Origin: Myxococcales bacterium | GTDB lineage: Bacteria; Myxococcota_A; Polyangia; Polyangiales; Polyangiaceae | Direction: 5' to 3' | NCBI GenBank assembly: GCA_003139415.1 | Contig: PLIR01000136.1 | Coordinates: forward strand, 1 to 32,666 | Length of the DNA stretch: 32,666 nt | Shown here: in pieces, positions 1-8,876 of the stretch | Layout of the letters: every line of letters begins with the position of its first letter | Position numbering within the stretch: position 1 is the first letter of the stretch | Notes under the pieces: generated by a model | What the model was told of the DNA's origin: nothing | What the model saw: only the letters and a program-made list of their open reading frames with translations | The model's database searches: none | Translations under genes and position numbers: made by a program

Positions 1-2
1 CC

Positions 3-113
3 GCTCGCGAGTTCATCGCCCAGGTGGGCAATCCGACCATGGAGAAGCCGCTAGGGCGCAAAGAGCTCCTTTCGATGATCGCGGACGTCGTGCAGCGGCT
101 AGGCGCTCGATGA
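3..113 (+). CDS. C-terminal end of a response-regulator receiver domain (probably hybrid histidine kinase), truncated by window edge
   Basis: Frame 3 reads AREFIAQVGNPTMEKPLGRKELLSMIADVVQRLGAR*, with the receiver C-terminal 'KP' motif context. Confidence 0.6.
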   Translation, partial: AREFIAQVGNPTMEKPLGRKELLSMIADVVQRLGAR

Positions 114-210
114 GCCACACGGACCCGCGGGAGACGAGGCCCCATCTCCAGCCCTCCGACGTTGGAGCACATCGGCGCGGCCGAGAAGCCCATGGTGCCG
201 CGCGGCTCAG

Positions 211-239
211 TTGACCTTGCAAAGGCTCTCCTTTACATT
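211..239 (+). promoter_or_regulatory. Candidate sigma70-type promoter for the barrel/PBP/kinase cassette
   Basis: TTGACC (211-216), 17-nt spacer, TACATT (234-239); start codon at 328. Confidence 0.4.
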
Positions 240-327
240 CGTGAACGAAATGTTCTCGGCGCACCCCTTGGCGCCGTCGTTGAACCAACGCGCGCGAGCG
301 ACGACGAGCGTGCAGGCGGGGGCCGCG

Positions 328-1497
328 ATGAGGCGCTGGCAGTTCTTGACGATCTTGGGGGTCTTGCTCTTGCCGCAGAACGCGCGAGCGGTCGACGTTG
401 GGCAGGACGGCACGCCACTGTCGGTCGAAATTCACGGGTTCGTGAGCCAGGGGTTCATCCTCTCGACGAACGGGAACAACTATCTCTCGGCCGATTCGAC
501 CCGCGGCAGCTTCCAGTTCTCCGAAGTAGGACTCAACTTCACGAAGTCGCTCACCGACAACTTTCGGGTGGGCTTGCAGCTGTTCGCGCAAGATCTCGGC
601 CCGAGCGGCAGTTACGACGCGAAGATGGATTGGTTCTATCTCGACTACCGGTTCGCGGATTGGCTCGGCGTGCGGGCCGGGAGGGTGAAAATCCCGTTTG
701 GCCTCTACAACGAAGTCAACGACATCGACCAGGCGCGGCTCCCGATCCTGCTCCCCCAATCCGTCTATCCGATCGAGGACCGCAACTTCCTTCTCGCGCA
801 GACGGGCGGCGAAGTATACGGCTACGTCGACCTGCGGGGCGCCGGCGCCTTCGAGTATCGCCTCTACGCAGGTACACTCTTTTTCGATACCCTCGTTCCT
901 CCCGGCAGTCCCTACCAGGTCGTCAACCTCAACGTTCCGTACCTCTATGGCGGACGCCTGCTTTGGGAGACTCCGATTCACGGATTGCGCGCCGCGGGTA
1001 GCCTTCAAGACCTCCGTCTCGACGCCTCGCTCCTCGACGACAACGCGACGGTCAACGTGCAGATCCCGGCGGTGCTGTGGGTGGGCTCGCTCGAGTACGC
1101 CGCCGGGAACCTGCTGCTCTCGGCGGAGTACAGTCGCTGGTACAGCAAGTCCAACAGCAGCGACGCGATGCTCTTTCCCGCGAGTCCGACCACCATCAGC
1201 GAGCGCGCTTACGCGCTTGCGGCGTACCGCGTGGCCCCATGGTTTCAGACCGGCGCGTACTACTCGCTACTCTTTCCCGACGTCACGAAGCGTGACGGAC
1301 GGGAGAACGTCCAGAACGACATCACGATGATGATGCGCTTCGACATCAACAACTTCTGGCTGGTGAAGCTCGAGGCGCATTGCATGGTCGGTACGGCCGG
1401 GCTGCAGCCCTATTCGAGCCTGAACGACAACGCGCCTCTCGGCGCCCTCGCCGGGACCTGGGGGGTCTTCCTGGCGAAGACGACCGCGTACTTCTGA
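328..1497 (+). CDS. Outer-membrane beta-barrel (porin-like) protein
   Basis: Start taken at internal ATG 328 (MRRWQFLTILGVLLLPQNARA signal peptide); alternating aromatic/hydrophobic strands (VRAGRVKIPFGLYNEVNDID..., terminal aromatic AYF). Confidence 0.8.
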   Translation: MRRWQFLTILGVLLLPQNARAVDVGQDGTPLSVEIHGFVSQGFILSTNGNNYLSADSTRGSFQFSEVGLNFTKSLTDNFRVGLQLFAQDLGPSGSYDAKMDWFYLDYRFADWLGVRAGRVKIPFGLYNEVNDIDQARLPILLPQSVYPIEDRNFLLAQTGGEVYGYVDLRGAGAFEYRLYAGTLFFDTLVPPGSPYQVVNLNVPYLYGGRLLWETPIHGLRAAGSLQDLRLDASLLDDNATVNVQIPAVLWVGSLEYAAGNLLLSAEYSRWYSKSNSSDAMLFPASPTTISERAYALAAYRVAPWFQTGAYYSLLFPDVTKRDGRENVQNDITMMMRFDINNFWLVKLEAHCMVGTAGLQPYSSLNDNAPLGALAGTWGVFLAKTTAYF

Positions 1498-1503
1498 GGG
1501 GCC

Positions 1504-1950
1504 ATGCGCGTCATCAGCGCCATCGCCGTGAGTTCGACGCTCGTCCTGCTCGCCCTTTGTTCGCTTGTATTTGCCCAGCCTCGCCCTCTGCCGGTTTACG
1601 TCGTCATCGTCCACCCGGCGAACCCGGCCGTGTCGGTGGAGCGAAAGTTTCTCGAGGACGCCTTTCTCAAGAAGATCACGCGTTGGCCCGACGACCAGAC
1701 GATTCGTCCCGTCGATCTCCCTTCGAGTTCGCCCGTCCGCCGAAGGTTCACCGAGGAGGTCCTCGAGCGTACGCTGGAGTCGGTGAAGAGCTACTGGCAG
1801 CAGCGCATCTTCTCGGGTCGCGACGTGCCGCCGCCGGAGCTCGACACGGACGACGACGTCGTGTCCTACGTCCGCAAGCACGACGGCGCCGTCGGGTACG
1901 TCTACGCGCACGCCGACGTCAGCGGCCTCAAGACCATGGGGATACGGTGA
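1504..1950 (+). CDS. Small periplasmic PstS-like (phosphate ABC transporter substrate-binding-like) protein
   Basis: Signal peptide, then VYVVIVHPANPAVSVERKFLEDAFLKKITRWPDD...; resembles short PBP-like proteins and the paralog at 11118-11558. Confidence 0.7.
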   Translation: MRVISAIAVSSTLVLLALCSLVFAQPRPLPVYVVIVHPANPAVSVERKFLEDAFLKKITRWPDDQTIRPVDLPSSSPVRRRFTEEVLERTLESVKSYWQQRIFSGRDVPPPELDTDDDVVSYVRKHDGAVGYVYAHADVSGLKTMGIR

Positions 1951-1960
1951 GACAGCGGGC

Positions 1961-3805
1961 ATGCTCCTGACGTTTCGCGCAAAGCTCGTGGCGATCGTGG
2001 CAACCGCGGGGTTCGCGCAGCTGCTGATGATCTTCGCGAGCGCGGTGATCGCCGCCCGCGTCGAGAAGCAGCTCGACGCCGTCCAGAGGCACTATCTCCC
2101 CAAGATCGATCTCGAACCGCGACTCGACGCGACGTTCGAGCGCCTTTGGCGGGGGTTCGAAGACGCCGTCGCGGCCCACGACGCCGAGGCGCTCACGGCC
2201 ACCCGCCTGGTTCACGCGACCTTCCTCGACCAGCTCGACGCGGCCCGAGGTGCGATCGATCCGGCCGCGGCGACCAGGTTGAAGGACGCGTTCGAGGACT
2301 ATGACCACGCCGCCTACGACGTGTCGCGTCGGCTCCTCGGGGACGAGACCGGCGAGGCGATGGTGGGCGCGATCGCCGCCATGCAGGCGAAGCAGACGCG
2401 GGCCCAGGAGGTGCTGAGAGAAGCCACGGCGTTCGACCGGCGAGAGCTCTCCGCGGCGTTCGTCGAGGCGACGAGAGCCGAGAGCTCGGCCAAGTGGTAC
2501 CGGCTGTCGATCGGCTTGGGGTGCCTCATCGCGGTGATTGGCCTGTCGGCGTGGCTGGGCCGCGACGTCCTTCGCTCCGTAGACGACCTCGCCGTCGGAC
2601 TGCGACGGTTCGGAACGGGGGACTTTTCGCACCCCGTTCGCGTCGCAGGGCACGACGAGCTGGCCGACGTGGCCCGCCGCGCCAATCAGATGGCCACCAG
2701 CCTCGAGCGCCTGGGCCGCGAGCACAAGAGAGCCGAAGAGAAGTTTCGCGCGCTCCTCGAGTCCGCCCCGGATGCGATGGTCATCGCGGGACGGGACGGC
2801 CGGATCGCCCTTGTCAACGCCGAGACCGAGAAGCTCTTCGGCTATCGTCGGAGCGATCTCGTTGGGGCGGAAGCCGAAGTCCTTCTGCCCGAGAGGCTTC
2901 GCCGGCGGGACGGCTCGAACGGGGCCGATTACTTCCGCGACGCGAGCGCGCACGCCGGGGGGGCTCCCGTCGAGCTCTACGGACGGCGACAGAATGGGGC
3001 CGAGTTTCCAATCGAGATCAGCGTGAGCCCGATCGAAACGGACGAGGGGACGCTCGTGTCGAGCGCGATCCGAGACATCACGGAGCGCAAGCGCATCGAA
3101 GCCGCCCTGAAGCTCTCCAACCGCGAGCTCGAGGCGTTCAGCTATTCCGTGGCGCACGATCTGCGCGCCCCTCTGCGCGCCATCAACGGCTACGCCATCG
3201 CGCTCACGGAGGATTTCGGCGACAAGCTCGGCGGCGACGCCAGGGGCTACCTGGACCGCATCGCCGCGAGCGCGGAGCGGATGGGACACCTCATCGACGC
3301 CTTGCTCAGCCTCGCGCGAGTGAGCCGCGCCAACATGAAGCGCGAACCCGTCGATCTGACCCACTTGGCGCGGGCCACCATCGCGCAACTACGAACGATC
3401 GAGCCGGCGCGCGTCGTCGAGTTCATCGCGGCCGACGATCTCCGTACGAACGGGGATTCTCAGCTCCTCCGGGCCCTCTTGGAGAATCTGCTCGGCAACG
3501 CGTGGAAGTTCACCTCGAAGCAGGCGGCCGCGCAGATCGTCTTCGGGTGCGAGCGACCGGACAGCATGGCGCCCGTGTTCTACGTCCGCGACAACGGTGC
3601 GGGGTTCGACATGGCCTACGCGGAGAAGCTATTCGCTCCCTTTCAACGGTTGCATACGTCCGACGAGTTTCCCGGCACCGGGATCGGTCTCGCAACCGTT
3701 CGCAGAATCGTGGAGCGACACGGCGGTCGCATCTGGGCCGAGGGTTCGACCGGCAACGGCGCCGTGTTCCACTTTACGTTTGTAGACGCGAAGGAGGCCG
3801 AGTGA
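1961..3805 (+). CDS. Transmembrane sensor histidine kinase (4HB-type periplasmic region, HAMP, PAS, HisKA, HATPase_c)
   Basis: H box [19 protein letters not shown] box [14 protein letters not shown] boxes DNGAGFD and [38 protein letters not shown]. Confidence 0.95.
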   Translation: MLLTFRAKLVAIVATAGFAQLLMIFASAVIAARVEKQLDAVQRHYLPKIDLEPRLDATFERLWRGFEDAVAAHDAEALTATRLVHATFLDQLDAARGAIDPAAATRLKDAFEDYDHAAYDVSRRLLGDETGEAMVGAIAAMQAKQTRAQEVLREATAFDRRELSAAFVEATRAESSAKWYRLSIGLGCLIAVIGLSAWLGRDVLRSVDDLAVGLRRFGTGDFSHPVRVAGHDELADVARRANQMATSLERLGREHKRAEEKFRALLESAPDAMVIAGRDGRIALVNAETEKLFGYRRSDLVGAEAEVLLPERLRRRDGSNGADYFRDASAHAGGAPVELYGRRQNGAEFPIEISVSPIETDEGTLVSSAIRDITERKRIEAALKLSNRELEAFSYSVAHDLRAPLRAINGYAIALTEDFGDKLGGDARGYLDRIAASAERMGHLIDALLSLARVSRANMKREPVDLTHLARATIAQLRTIEPARVVEFIAADDLRTNGDSQLLRALLENLLGNAWKFTSKQAAAQIVFGCERPDSMAPVFYVRDNGAGFDMAYAEKLFAPFQRLHTSDEFPGTGIGLATVRRIVERHGGRIWAEGSTGNGAVFHFTFVDAKEAE

Positions 3806-4254
3806 TGGCGACGAACGCACCGATCCTGCTCATCGAGGACAACAAGGACGACGAGGCCCTGACGCTGCGGGCGCTTCGGAAGAACAACATTTTGAACGAC
3901 GTCGTCATCGTTCGCGACGGCGCCGAGGCGCTCGACTACCTGTTCGTTCGCGGCGTCCACGCCGGACGAGATCCGGAGATCCTTCCGCAGATTGTCCTGC
4001 TGGACTTGAACCTTCCCAAGGTCAGCGGCCTCAGTGTCCTCCGGCAGCTACGCGCCGACGAGCGCACCCGGCTATTGCCGGTGGTGGTGCTGACGTCCTC
4101 CAAGGAAGACGAAGACATCATCGAGAGTTACGAGCTCGGAGCGAACAGCTACATCCGCAAGCCAGTGGAGTTCGCTCGGTTCAGCGAGGCGGTCAAGACG
4201 CTGGGACTCTATTGGCTCTTGCTCAATGAGTCGATGCCTCGTCGCAGAACGTAG
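3805..4254 (+). CDS. Single-domain response regulator (Rcp1-like)
   Basis: [41 protein letters not shown] overlaps kinase stop (TGATG). Confidence 0.95.
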   Translation: MATNAPILLIEDNKDDEALTLRALRKNNILNDVVIVRDGAEALDYLFVRGVHAGRDPEILPQIVLLDLNLPKVSGLSVLRQLRADERTRLLPVVVLTSSKEDEDIIESYELGANSYIRKPVEFARFSEAVKTLGLYWLLLNESMPRRRT

Positions 4255-4290
4255 GCACGCGTCTCCCGGCGATGGTGACAATCAGGGACG

Positions 4291-4701
4291 TCACGCCGCA
4301 GCGCTGTATGTCGTTGCCCGCTTCTGGCCCTTGCTCTTGAGCTTCTTCTTCGCCAAGCCTTCCTTGAGAATGCGTGGCATCTCCTTGGCCTCCATCTTGA
4401 GCGCCGCCCGGATCTCTTCGGCGCGAAGTCCCTCCTTCTTGCCTTTCACGAGGGCGACCACCTGGTCGAGCGCCTTGGCAATCTGGTCGGCCGAACGACG
4501 AGGAAGGCGACCGGCTTTGCGCGCACGCGGCGCCGGAGCGGCCGCGGGTTCAGCCTTCGACTTCGGCGGACGTCCAGGCCCCTTGCGGGTCGAGCTGCCC
4601 GATTCGTGGAGCAGCTCGGCGAGGCTTGCGCCGCGGATGGCGTCGACGACGGAGTTGGCGAAGGCCGTGGCGAGGGAATCGAGGGTCGAACGGAGTGACA
4701 T
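4291..4701 (-). CDS. Small basic DNA-binding-like protein with AT-hook-like GPGRPPKSK segment
   Basis: MSLRSTLDSLATAFANSVVDAIRG...KGPGRPPKSK...RAEEIRAALKMEAKEMPRILKEGLAKKKLKSKGQKR; start at internal ATG 4701. Confidence 0.6.
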   Translation of the reverse strand: MSLRSTLDSLATAFANSVVDAIRGASLAELLHESGSSTRKGPGRPPKSKAEPAAAPAPRARKAGRLPRRSADQIAKALDQVVALVKGKKEGLRAEEIRAALKMEAKEMPRILKEGLAKKKLKSKGQKRATTYSAAA

Positions 4702-4730
4702 GCGTATCAGGTATTGCAAAACACGAGGAC

Positions 4731-4751
4731 CCGTCAATCAAGAATTGACGG
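4731..4751. promoter_or_regulatory. Perfect 8-bp inverted repeat (possible operator) upstream of the AT-hook-like gene
   Basis: CCGTCAAT-CAAGA-ATTGACGG, 30 bp upstream of ATG 4701. Confidence 0.4.
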
Positions 4752-4846
4752 TTTACGCGAACTGCCCTTCGCCGCGCGAACCGGTTGACTACATCGTCGT
4801 CGATCGGGGCACCCCGCCGGCCACGCTGCGATCGCGGATTTGACTC

Positions 4847-5497
4847 TTAGTCAGGCTTGTTGCGACCATCGCGCTTTCCGCGTGGCTCGCGGCCCATCCG
4901 CTCGGCAAGGAAGGCGGTTACCGCGAGCACGCGTTCGCGTACGTCGATCGCCTCCAGAATGCGCTGGCGCTTGGGCGGGTCGGCGATTAACCGATTCGCG
5001 CACAGGTCTGCCATGGCCCCCGGGTCGACGGCCGAAGGCAGTGCGAAGTCGTCCATCCGCGCTGCGGCAGCCACCGAGGCCGCCGTGGCCAGAAGCGCCG
5101 TGCGGTCGACGGCCGCGACCGGCGTCGGAACGTCCCGAAGGATGTGGGCGCGCGCGCGCCGGTACGGAGTGACGGAGGCAAGCTCCTCGAGCCGCACCCG
5201 CGCGCACCCTTGCAGAACGATGTTCGAGCGTCCGTCCGGCAGGGCGTCGTGGCGGACGATGCGACCGACGCCGGCGACCGGCGCGAAGGACGGCGGGCGA
5301 TCGAGATCCTCCGGGCCGTCGAGCTGGAACGCCATCGCCATGTACCCGTCCCCCGCGACGCAGTCGACAAGCATCTTCCGGTAGCGATGCTCGAAGATAT
5401 GGAGCGGCAAGAACGTGCCCGGGAAAAGCACGATCCCGGGCAACGGAAAGACCGCGATGGTCTCCAACGCCAGGGCCGGGACGCTCGCGTCGGTCAC
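4847..5497 (-). CDS. LON peptidase substrate-binding domain protein
   Basis: FPLPGIVLFPGTFLPLHIFEHRYRKMLVDCVAGDGYMAMA is typical of stand-alone Lon N-terminal domains. Confidence 0.9.
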   Translation of the reverse strand: MTDASVPALALETIAVFPLPGIVLFPGTFLPLHIFEHRYRKMLVDCVAGDGYMAMAFQLDGPEDLDRPPSFAPVAGVGRIVRHDALPDGRSNIVLQGCARVRLEELASVTPYRRARAHILRDVPTPVAAVDRTALLATAASVAAAARMDDFALPSAVDPGAMADLCANRLIADPPKRQRILEAIDVRERVLAVTAFLAERMGREPRGKRDGRNKPD

Positions 5498-5571
5498 GAA
5501 CCGGAGCTTACCCTACGGCGGCGCAACGGGGCCCAAGAGCGCGATCCCAGGCCGGCTCCGGCTCCCCAATC

Positions 5572-5994
5572 GTGAGCGTCCCCATCCATGCGAGCGACAA
5601 GGCGGATCGCGCTACCCTCGTCCTTCCCATGCCCATCCCCATCGAAGGCCCGCTCTCTTCTGATGCTCCCGTGCGAACGATCGAGCGCGACGAGCTCCGG
5701 CGCGAAGTCGACGCGAAGGAGGCGCGGTTCAAGCTCGTCATGGCGCTCGGCGATTGGGAGTTTCGGACCAAGCACATCCCCGGCTCGCTTCATTTCAAAG
5801 ACGCGTCCGACATGCTGTCCAAGCTACGGAAGGACGATGAGATCGTCGTCTACTGCACGAACCCGCCCTGCCTCGCGAGCGTGGCCGCCTACCACCGTCT
5901 CGTGCAAGAGGGCTACACGAACGTGCGGCGCTACGCGGGGGGTATCGAGGATTGGGAGAGCGCGGGACTGCCGCTCGCGCGCGGCGCCATCTGA
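5572..5994 (+). CDS. Rhodanese-like domain protein
   Basis: IPGSLHF, DDEIVVYCTNPPCLASVAAYHRLVQEGYTNVRRYAGGIEDWESAGLPL. Confidence 0.85.
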   Translation: MSVPIHASDKADRATLVLPMPIPIEGPLSSDAPVRTIERDELRREVDAKEARFKLVMALGDWEFRTKHIPGSLHFKDASDMLSKLRKDDEIVVYCTNPPCLASVAAYHRLVQEGYTNVRRYAGGIEDWESAGLPLARGAI

Positions 5995-5998
5995 TGGC

Positions 5999-6460
5999 TC
6001 ACGTCGTCGAAGTCGTCGCGGGTGCTTTCAGCGCGGCATGCAGCCTCTCGAGGACGGCGCGCACGCGCTCGGGGCGGACGGCGATCGCGGTCCATGCGAC
6101 GGCCTCGCCGACGGCGTCAGGGGGGAATGCCTTCATGCGGTGCTGGTGCCCAAGGAGCCAGGTGAAGGCGGTCATGAGCGTACGGAGCGCGACCGAATCC
6201 GTCAGGAGCGCTACGGGCGGAGCTGGCGCCGCGTTGGCGCCGAGGACCTCGGCGACACGCGCACGCTGCTTGGAGTTCGGGGCTCCGCCGCGCGTGGCGA
6301 CGAGCAGCGCCCGATGCTTGCCCTGCCGCTCGGTCGCGATCCACCGGTCCCACTCGGCCTCCGAGGGGTTGTCTTCGGAATGGCAGAGGACCATCAGGTC
6401 GTCGACGGCGGCGAAGGCGATGGTGGTGAGGACGGTGTCGTCTCGCGGATCGTCGAGCAT
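5999..6460 (-). CDS. Conserved hypothetical protein (possibly STAS/SpoIIAA-like fold)
   Basis: Uninterrupted ORF; MLDDPRDDTVLTTIAFAAVDDLMVLCHSEDNPSEAEWDRW...; fold assignment tentative. Confidence 0.55.
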   Translation of the reverse strand: MLDDPRDDTVLTTIAFAAVDDLMVLCHSEDNPSEAEWDRWIATERQGKHRALLVATRGGAPNSKQRARVAEVLGANAAPAPPVALLTDSVALRTLMTAFTWLLGHQHRMKAFPPDAVGEAVAWTAIAVRPERVRAVLERLHAALKAPATTSTT

Positions 6461-6520
6461 GGTCCCCGATTTACCACTGCGCCCCCGGGGGCCGTCTACG
6501 TCCGGGAGGGCAGTTGCCGT

Positions 6521-7051
6521 CTACGAAGTCCGCGACGCTTCGGACGCGAAGGCGACCTTCCACGCCTCCACCGACAGGTCCATGGGGGGCTCGACGGCGG
6601 ACGCGACCACTCCGTCCATGAAGTCGAGGAACCGTCCGCCAAAGTTGGGCCGCGCGATCCTCCAGGCGGCTCGGAAGCCGGGGCTTCTCGCCAAGAGTCG
6701 AACGCCCGCAACGACGGTCTCGAACGCGGCGTCGTTCAACAGTCGTTCTTCACGTTGATAGAACGAGTCTTCGAAATGGAAGAAGAGCGCGCGGCAGAGG
6801 CTGATGTACTGGCTTAGCTCAGTTTGAGTGATCTCCTGAGGGCTCCCCGAACCGTGAAGCCATGCATCGGCCGCTGCGTGGTCCGCGAGCGCCACGTGTA
6901 GCTCGACGGTCCGCGAGACGCGGCTGTGCCTGATCGAGATTTGCTGATTGCGCTCTGTCTGCCTCACTTGAAGCGCGAGGTAGATGAGCGAGGTCAGTAC
7001 GGCAAAGCCGCTGACGAAGCTCCCCACAGACGCAAGATCGGAAAGTGACAT
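6521..7051 (-). CDS. Hypothetical protein with single N-terminal TM helix
   Basis: MSLSDLASVGSFVSGFAVLTSLIYLALQVRQTERNQQ; GGAG Shine-Dalgarno just upstream. Confidence 0.7.
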   Translation of the reverse strand: MSLSDLASVGSFVSGFAVLTSLIYLALQVRQTERNQQISIRHSRVSRTVELHVALADHAAADAWLHGSGSPQEITQTELSQYISLCRALFFHFEDSFYQREERLLNDAAFETVVAGVRLLARSPGFRAAWRIARPNFGGRFLDFMDGVVASAVEPPMDLSVEAWKVAFASEASRTS

Positions 7052-7106
7052 CGAGGTCTCCGCCGTTGAGTGGATCGGGCGAGACTATGCGGACCTGACG
7101 CCGATG

Positions 7107-8876
7107 TCATGGGTCCGCCACGGGCCCACGCCCATCCGCATCCACGGGGGGCGGGGCCAGCGCGCTGAGGCTTCGCTTTCGGAGCGCGACGCAATAGCCA
7201 TCGCGATGGTCGTCGGCCGCTTGCAGGGCTGGCAGTCCCGGGTCGAGCGGAGCGATAGCGGCGAGCAGGTCGCGCTCGAGAATCCTCGTCGGTCGGCGCG
7301 GGCTGGTGAAGTCGAACGTGGACTTCTCGAGCGCGAGGGTCCAGTCCCGCGTCTCGATGCGCAGGCCCTCTTCGACGAGATACCGAAAGGGCGTGAGGGT
7401 CTCGCGAGGCACGTTCGTGTCGGCGATGTCCGGATGCTTCGCGCGCTTCGCCTTCGCGGCGTCCTGAGCCGCGTTCGCTTTGGACGTAACGTGCTCGACG
7501 TCGTCGAGTGACCGCGGGAACGCGGCTCTCACCGACTCGGGGACGAATCCCTCGATCCCGAGACACGACGGATCGAGCGATGCAAGCAAGGCATACCGGA
7601 ACGGGCCGAACCTCGACGACGCGATGACCTCCCGGGCGATCGTGTGGTACGCGAGCGCTTGCAGCAGCAAGCCGAACTCCGCGTTTCGAGAAAGACGGTG
7701 GTCCTTGCCCTCGTAGGCGGCGGAGCTCTCGGTCGCCGCGGACGTCGCCTCGGGCTGCACGTCCTCGAGCCAGCGGTACCGGGGGTTGGACGAGCGCCGC
7801 TCGACAAATGCGGCCAGCGCGGCGGCCTCCGCCGGGTCGGGTGCCGCATGGTCGCGCGCGCCGTAGACTCCGGGCCAAGCCGGATACGTATCCCAGATAG
7901 GTCGCGGATCCTCGCCGTGGCACGCGAGGCACCTTGGCGGATTGGCCTCCGAGAAGACTGCTCGCCCTTGCGCGCCCTCCTCGGGGAACGTGACCTCGCG
8001 AAAGCGAAAGGCGCGCTCGCCGTCGTCGAACTCCATGGTCTCCAGCGACTGGTAGCCCGCCTGCCCCGGGTCGCCGTTGTACGCCACGACGAAGCGGGCA
8101 TCGGGCGTGTAGAGGAGGACGCGCGGAGCGAGTGCGCTGGCCCCCTGGACGCTGCGGCTGTCGTAGACGAGCACATGCCGTTCGCGCAACGGCGCGGGCA
8201 ATCGGGCGAGCAACGCCTCGATCGAGCGCAGGTCTTCTCCCTCCAGCAGCTTGCGCAGAACCGCGAATGGGCCCCGCGTTGCGGGGGGCGGCGGGATGAC
8301 CGGATGTGCGCCTTCGGTGGGGAGAACCACTGCCCGATCGGGATCGAAGTCCCAGGTCGCGAAGTCGCGGACCCGCCGTCCGGTCCTGTCGAAGATGGCG
8401 ATCCGCACGTCGTGGTCGATGTGCCCGTCGTCGAACATCGCGCGCACGCCGAGCACGCGGCCAAGCGCGCGCGTGTCCTCCGGGCTTCCCCGGAGCACAT
8501 GCCAGGCGTCCGGCAGGTGCCGGTTTGTCTTGAAGCGCGCGAGCCGCTCCGAGCTGTCGGTCGCGGGGTCGAGGGTCACCAAGAGAAACTGGGCGGGCGC
8601 GCCCTTGCGGCGGAACGCCTCGTCGACGTCCCGCAGCTTTTCGACCGTGAGCGGGCAGCGCGTCGTGCAGGACGTGAAGAACATCGCGACGACGAGCGGG
8701 ACCCCTTGCCACGCCGCGAAGGTCACCTCCGCGCCACGCTCATCGGTCCAATGCCATGGCTGGACGAAGAGGGAGGCGTCGCGGCCCAGCGCCTGCGCCG
8801 GCGCTGGGACAGGCGCGCAGCCCAGAATCGCAAGCGGCACCATGACCGCGACCATGAGCCAGCGCCACGGATTCAC
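7107..8876 (-). CDS. SCO1/SenC-type copper/redox domain fused to a C-terminal domain with CxxCH c-heme motif
   Basis: FFTSCTTRCPLTVEKL (CxxxCP), HIDHDVRIAIFD (Cu-ligand His context), CLACHGEDPRPIWDTYPAWPGVYG (CxxCH); GTG start overlaps upstream kinase stop (GTGA). Confidence 0.85.
   Translation of the reverse strand: MNPWRWLMVAVMVPLAILGCAPVPAPAQALGRDASLFVQPWHWTDERGAEVTFAAWQGVPLVVAMFFTSCTTRCPLTVEKLRDVDEAFRRKGAPAQFLLVTLDPATDSSERLARFKTNRHLPDAWHVLRGSPEDTRALGRVLGVRAMFDDGHIDHDVRIAIFDRTGRRVRDFATWDFDPDRAVVLPTEGAHPVIPPPPATRGPFAVLRKLLEGEDLRSIEALLARLPAPLRERHVLVYDSRSVQGASALAPRVLLYTPDARFVVAYNGDPGQAGYQSLETMEFDDGERAFRFREVTFPEEGAQGRAVFSEANPPRCLACHGEDPRPIWDTYPAWPGVYGARDHAAPDPAEAAALAAFVERRSSNPRYRWLEDVQPEATSAATESSAAYEGKDHRLSRNAEFGLLLQALAYHTIAREVIASSRFGPFRYALLASLDPSCLGIEGFVPESVRAAFPRSLDDVEHVTSKANAAQDAAKAKRAKHPDIADTNVPRETLTPFRYLVEEGLRIETRDWTLALEKSTFDFTSPRRPTRILERDLLAAIAPLDPGLPALQAADDHRDGYCVALRKRSLSALAPPPVDADGRGPVADP

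Noticed and set aside
257-276. CGGCGC-N8-GCGCCG hairpin in the porin 1 leader
   Set aside because: Short GC-only stem expected often by chance; no conserved riboswitch elements seen.
13-1008. Long minus-strand ORF (331 aa) opposite the porin gene
   Set aside because: Arg/Pro/Glu-rich antisense shadow typical of high-GC DNA; the plus frame has a signal peptide and barrel pattern.
1928-3388. 486-aa minus-strand ORF opposite the histidine kinase
   Set aside because: Antisense to unambiguous kinase motifs; composition is a shadow of GC3-rich coding.
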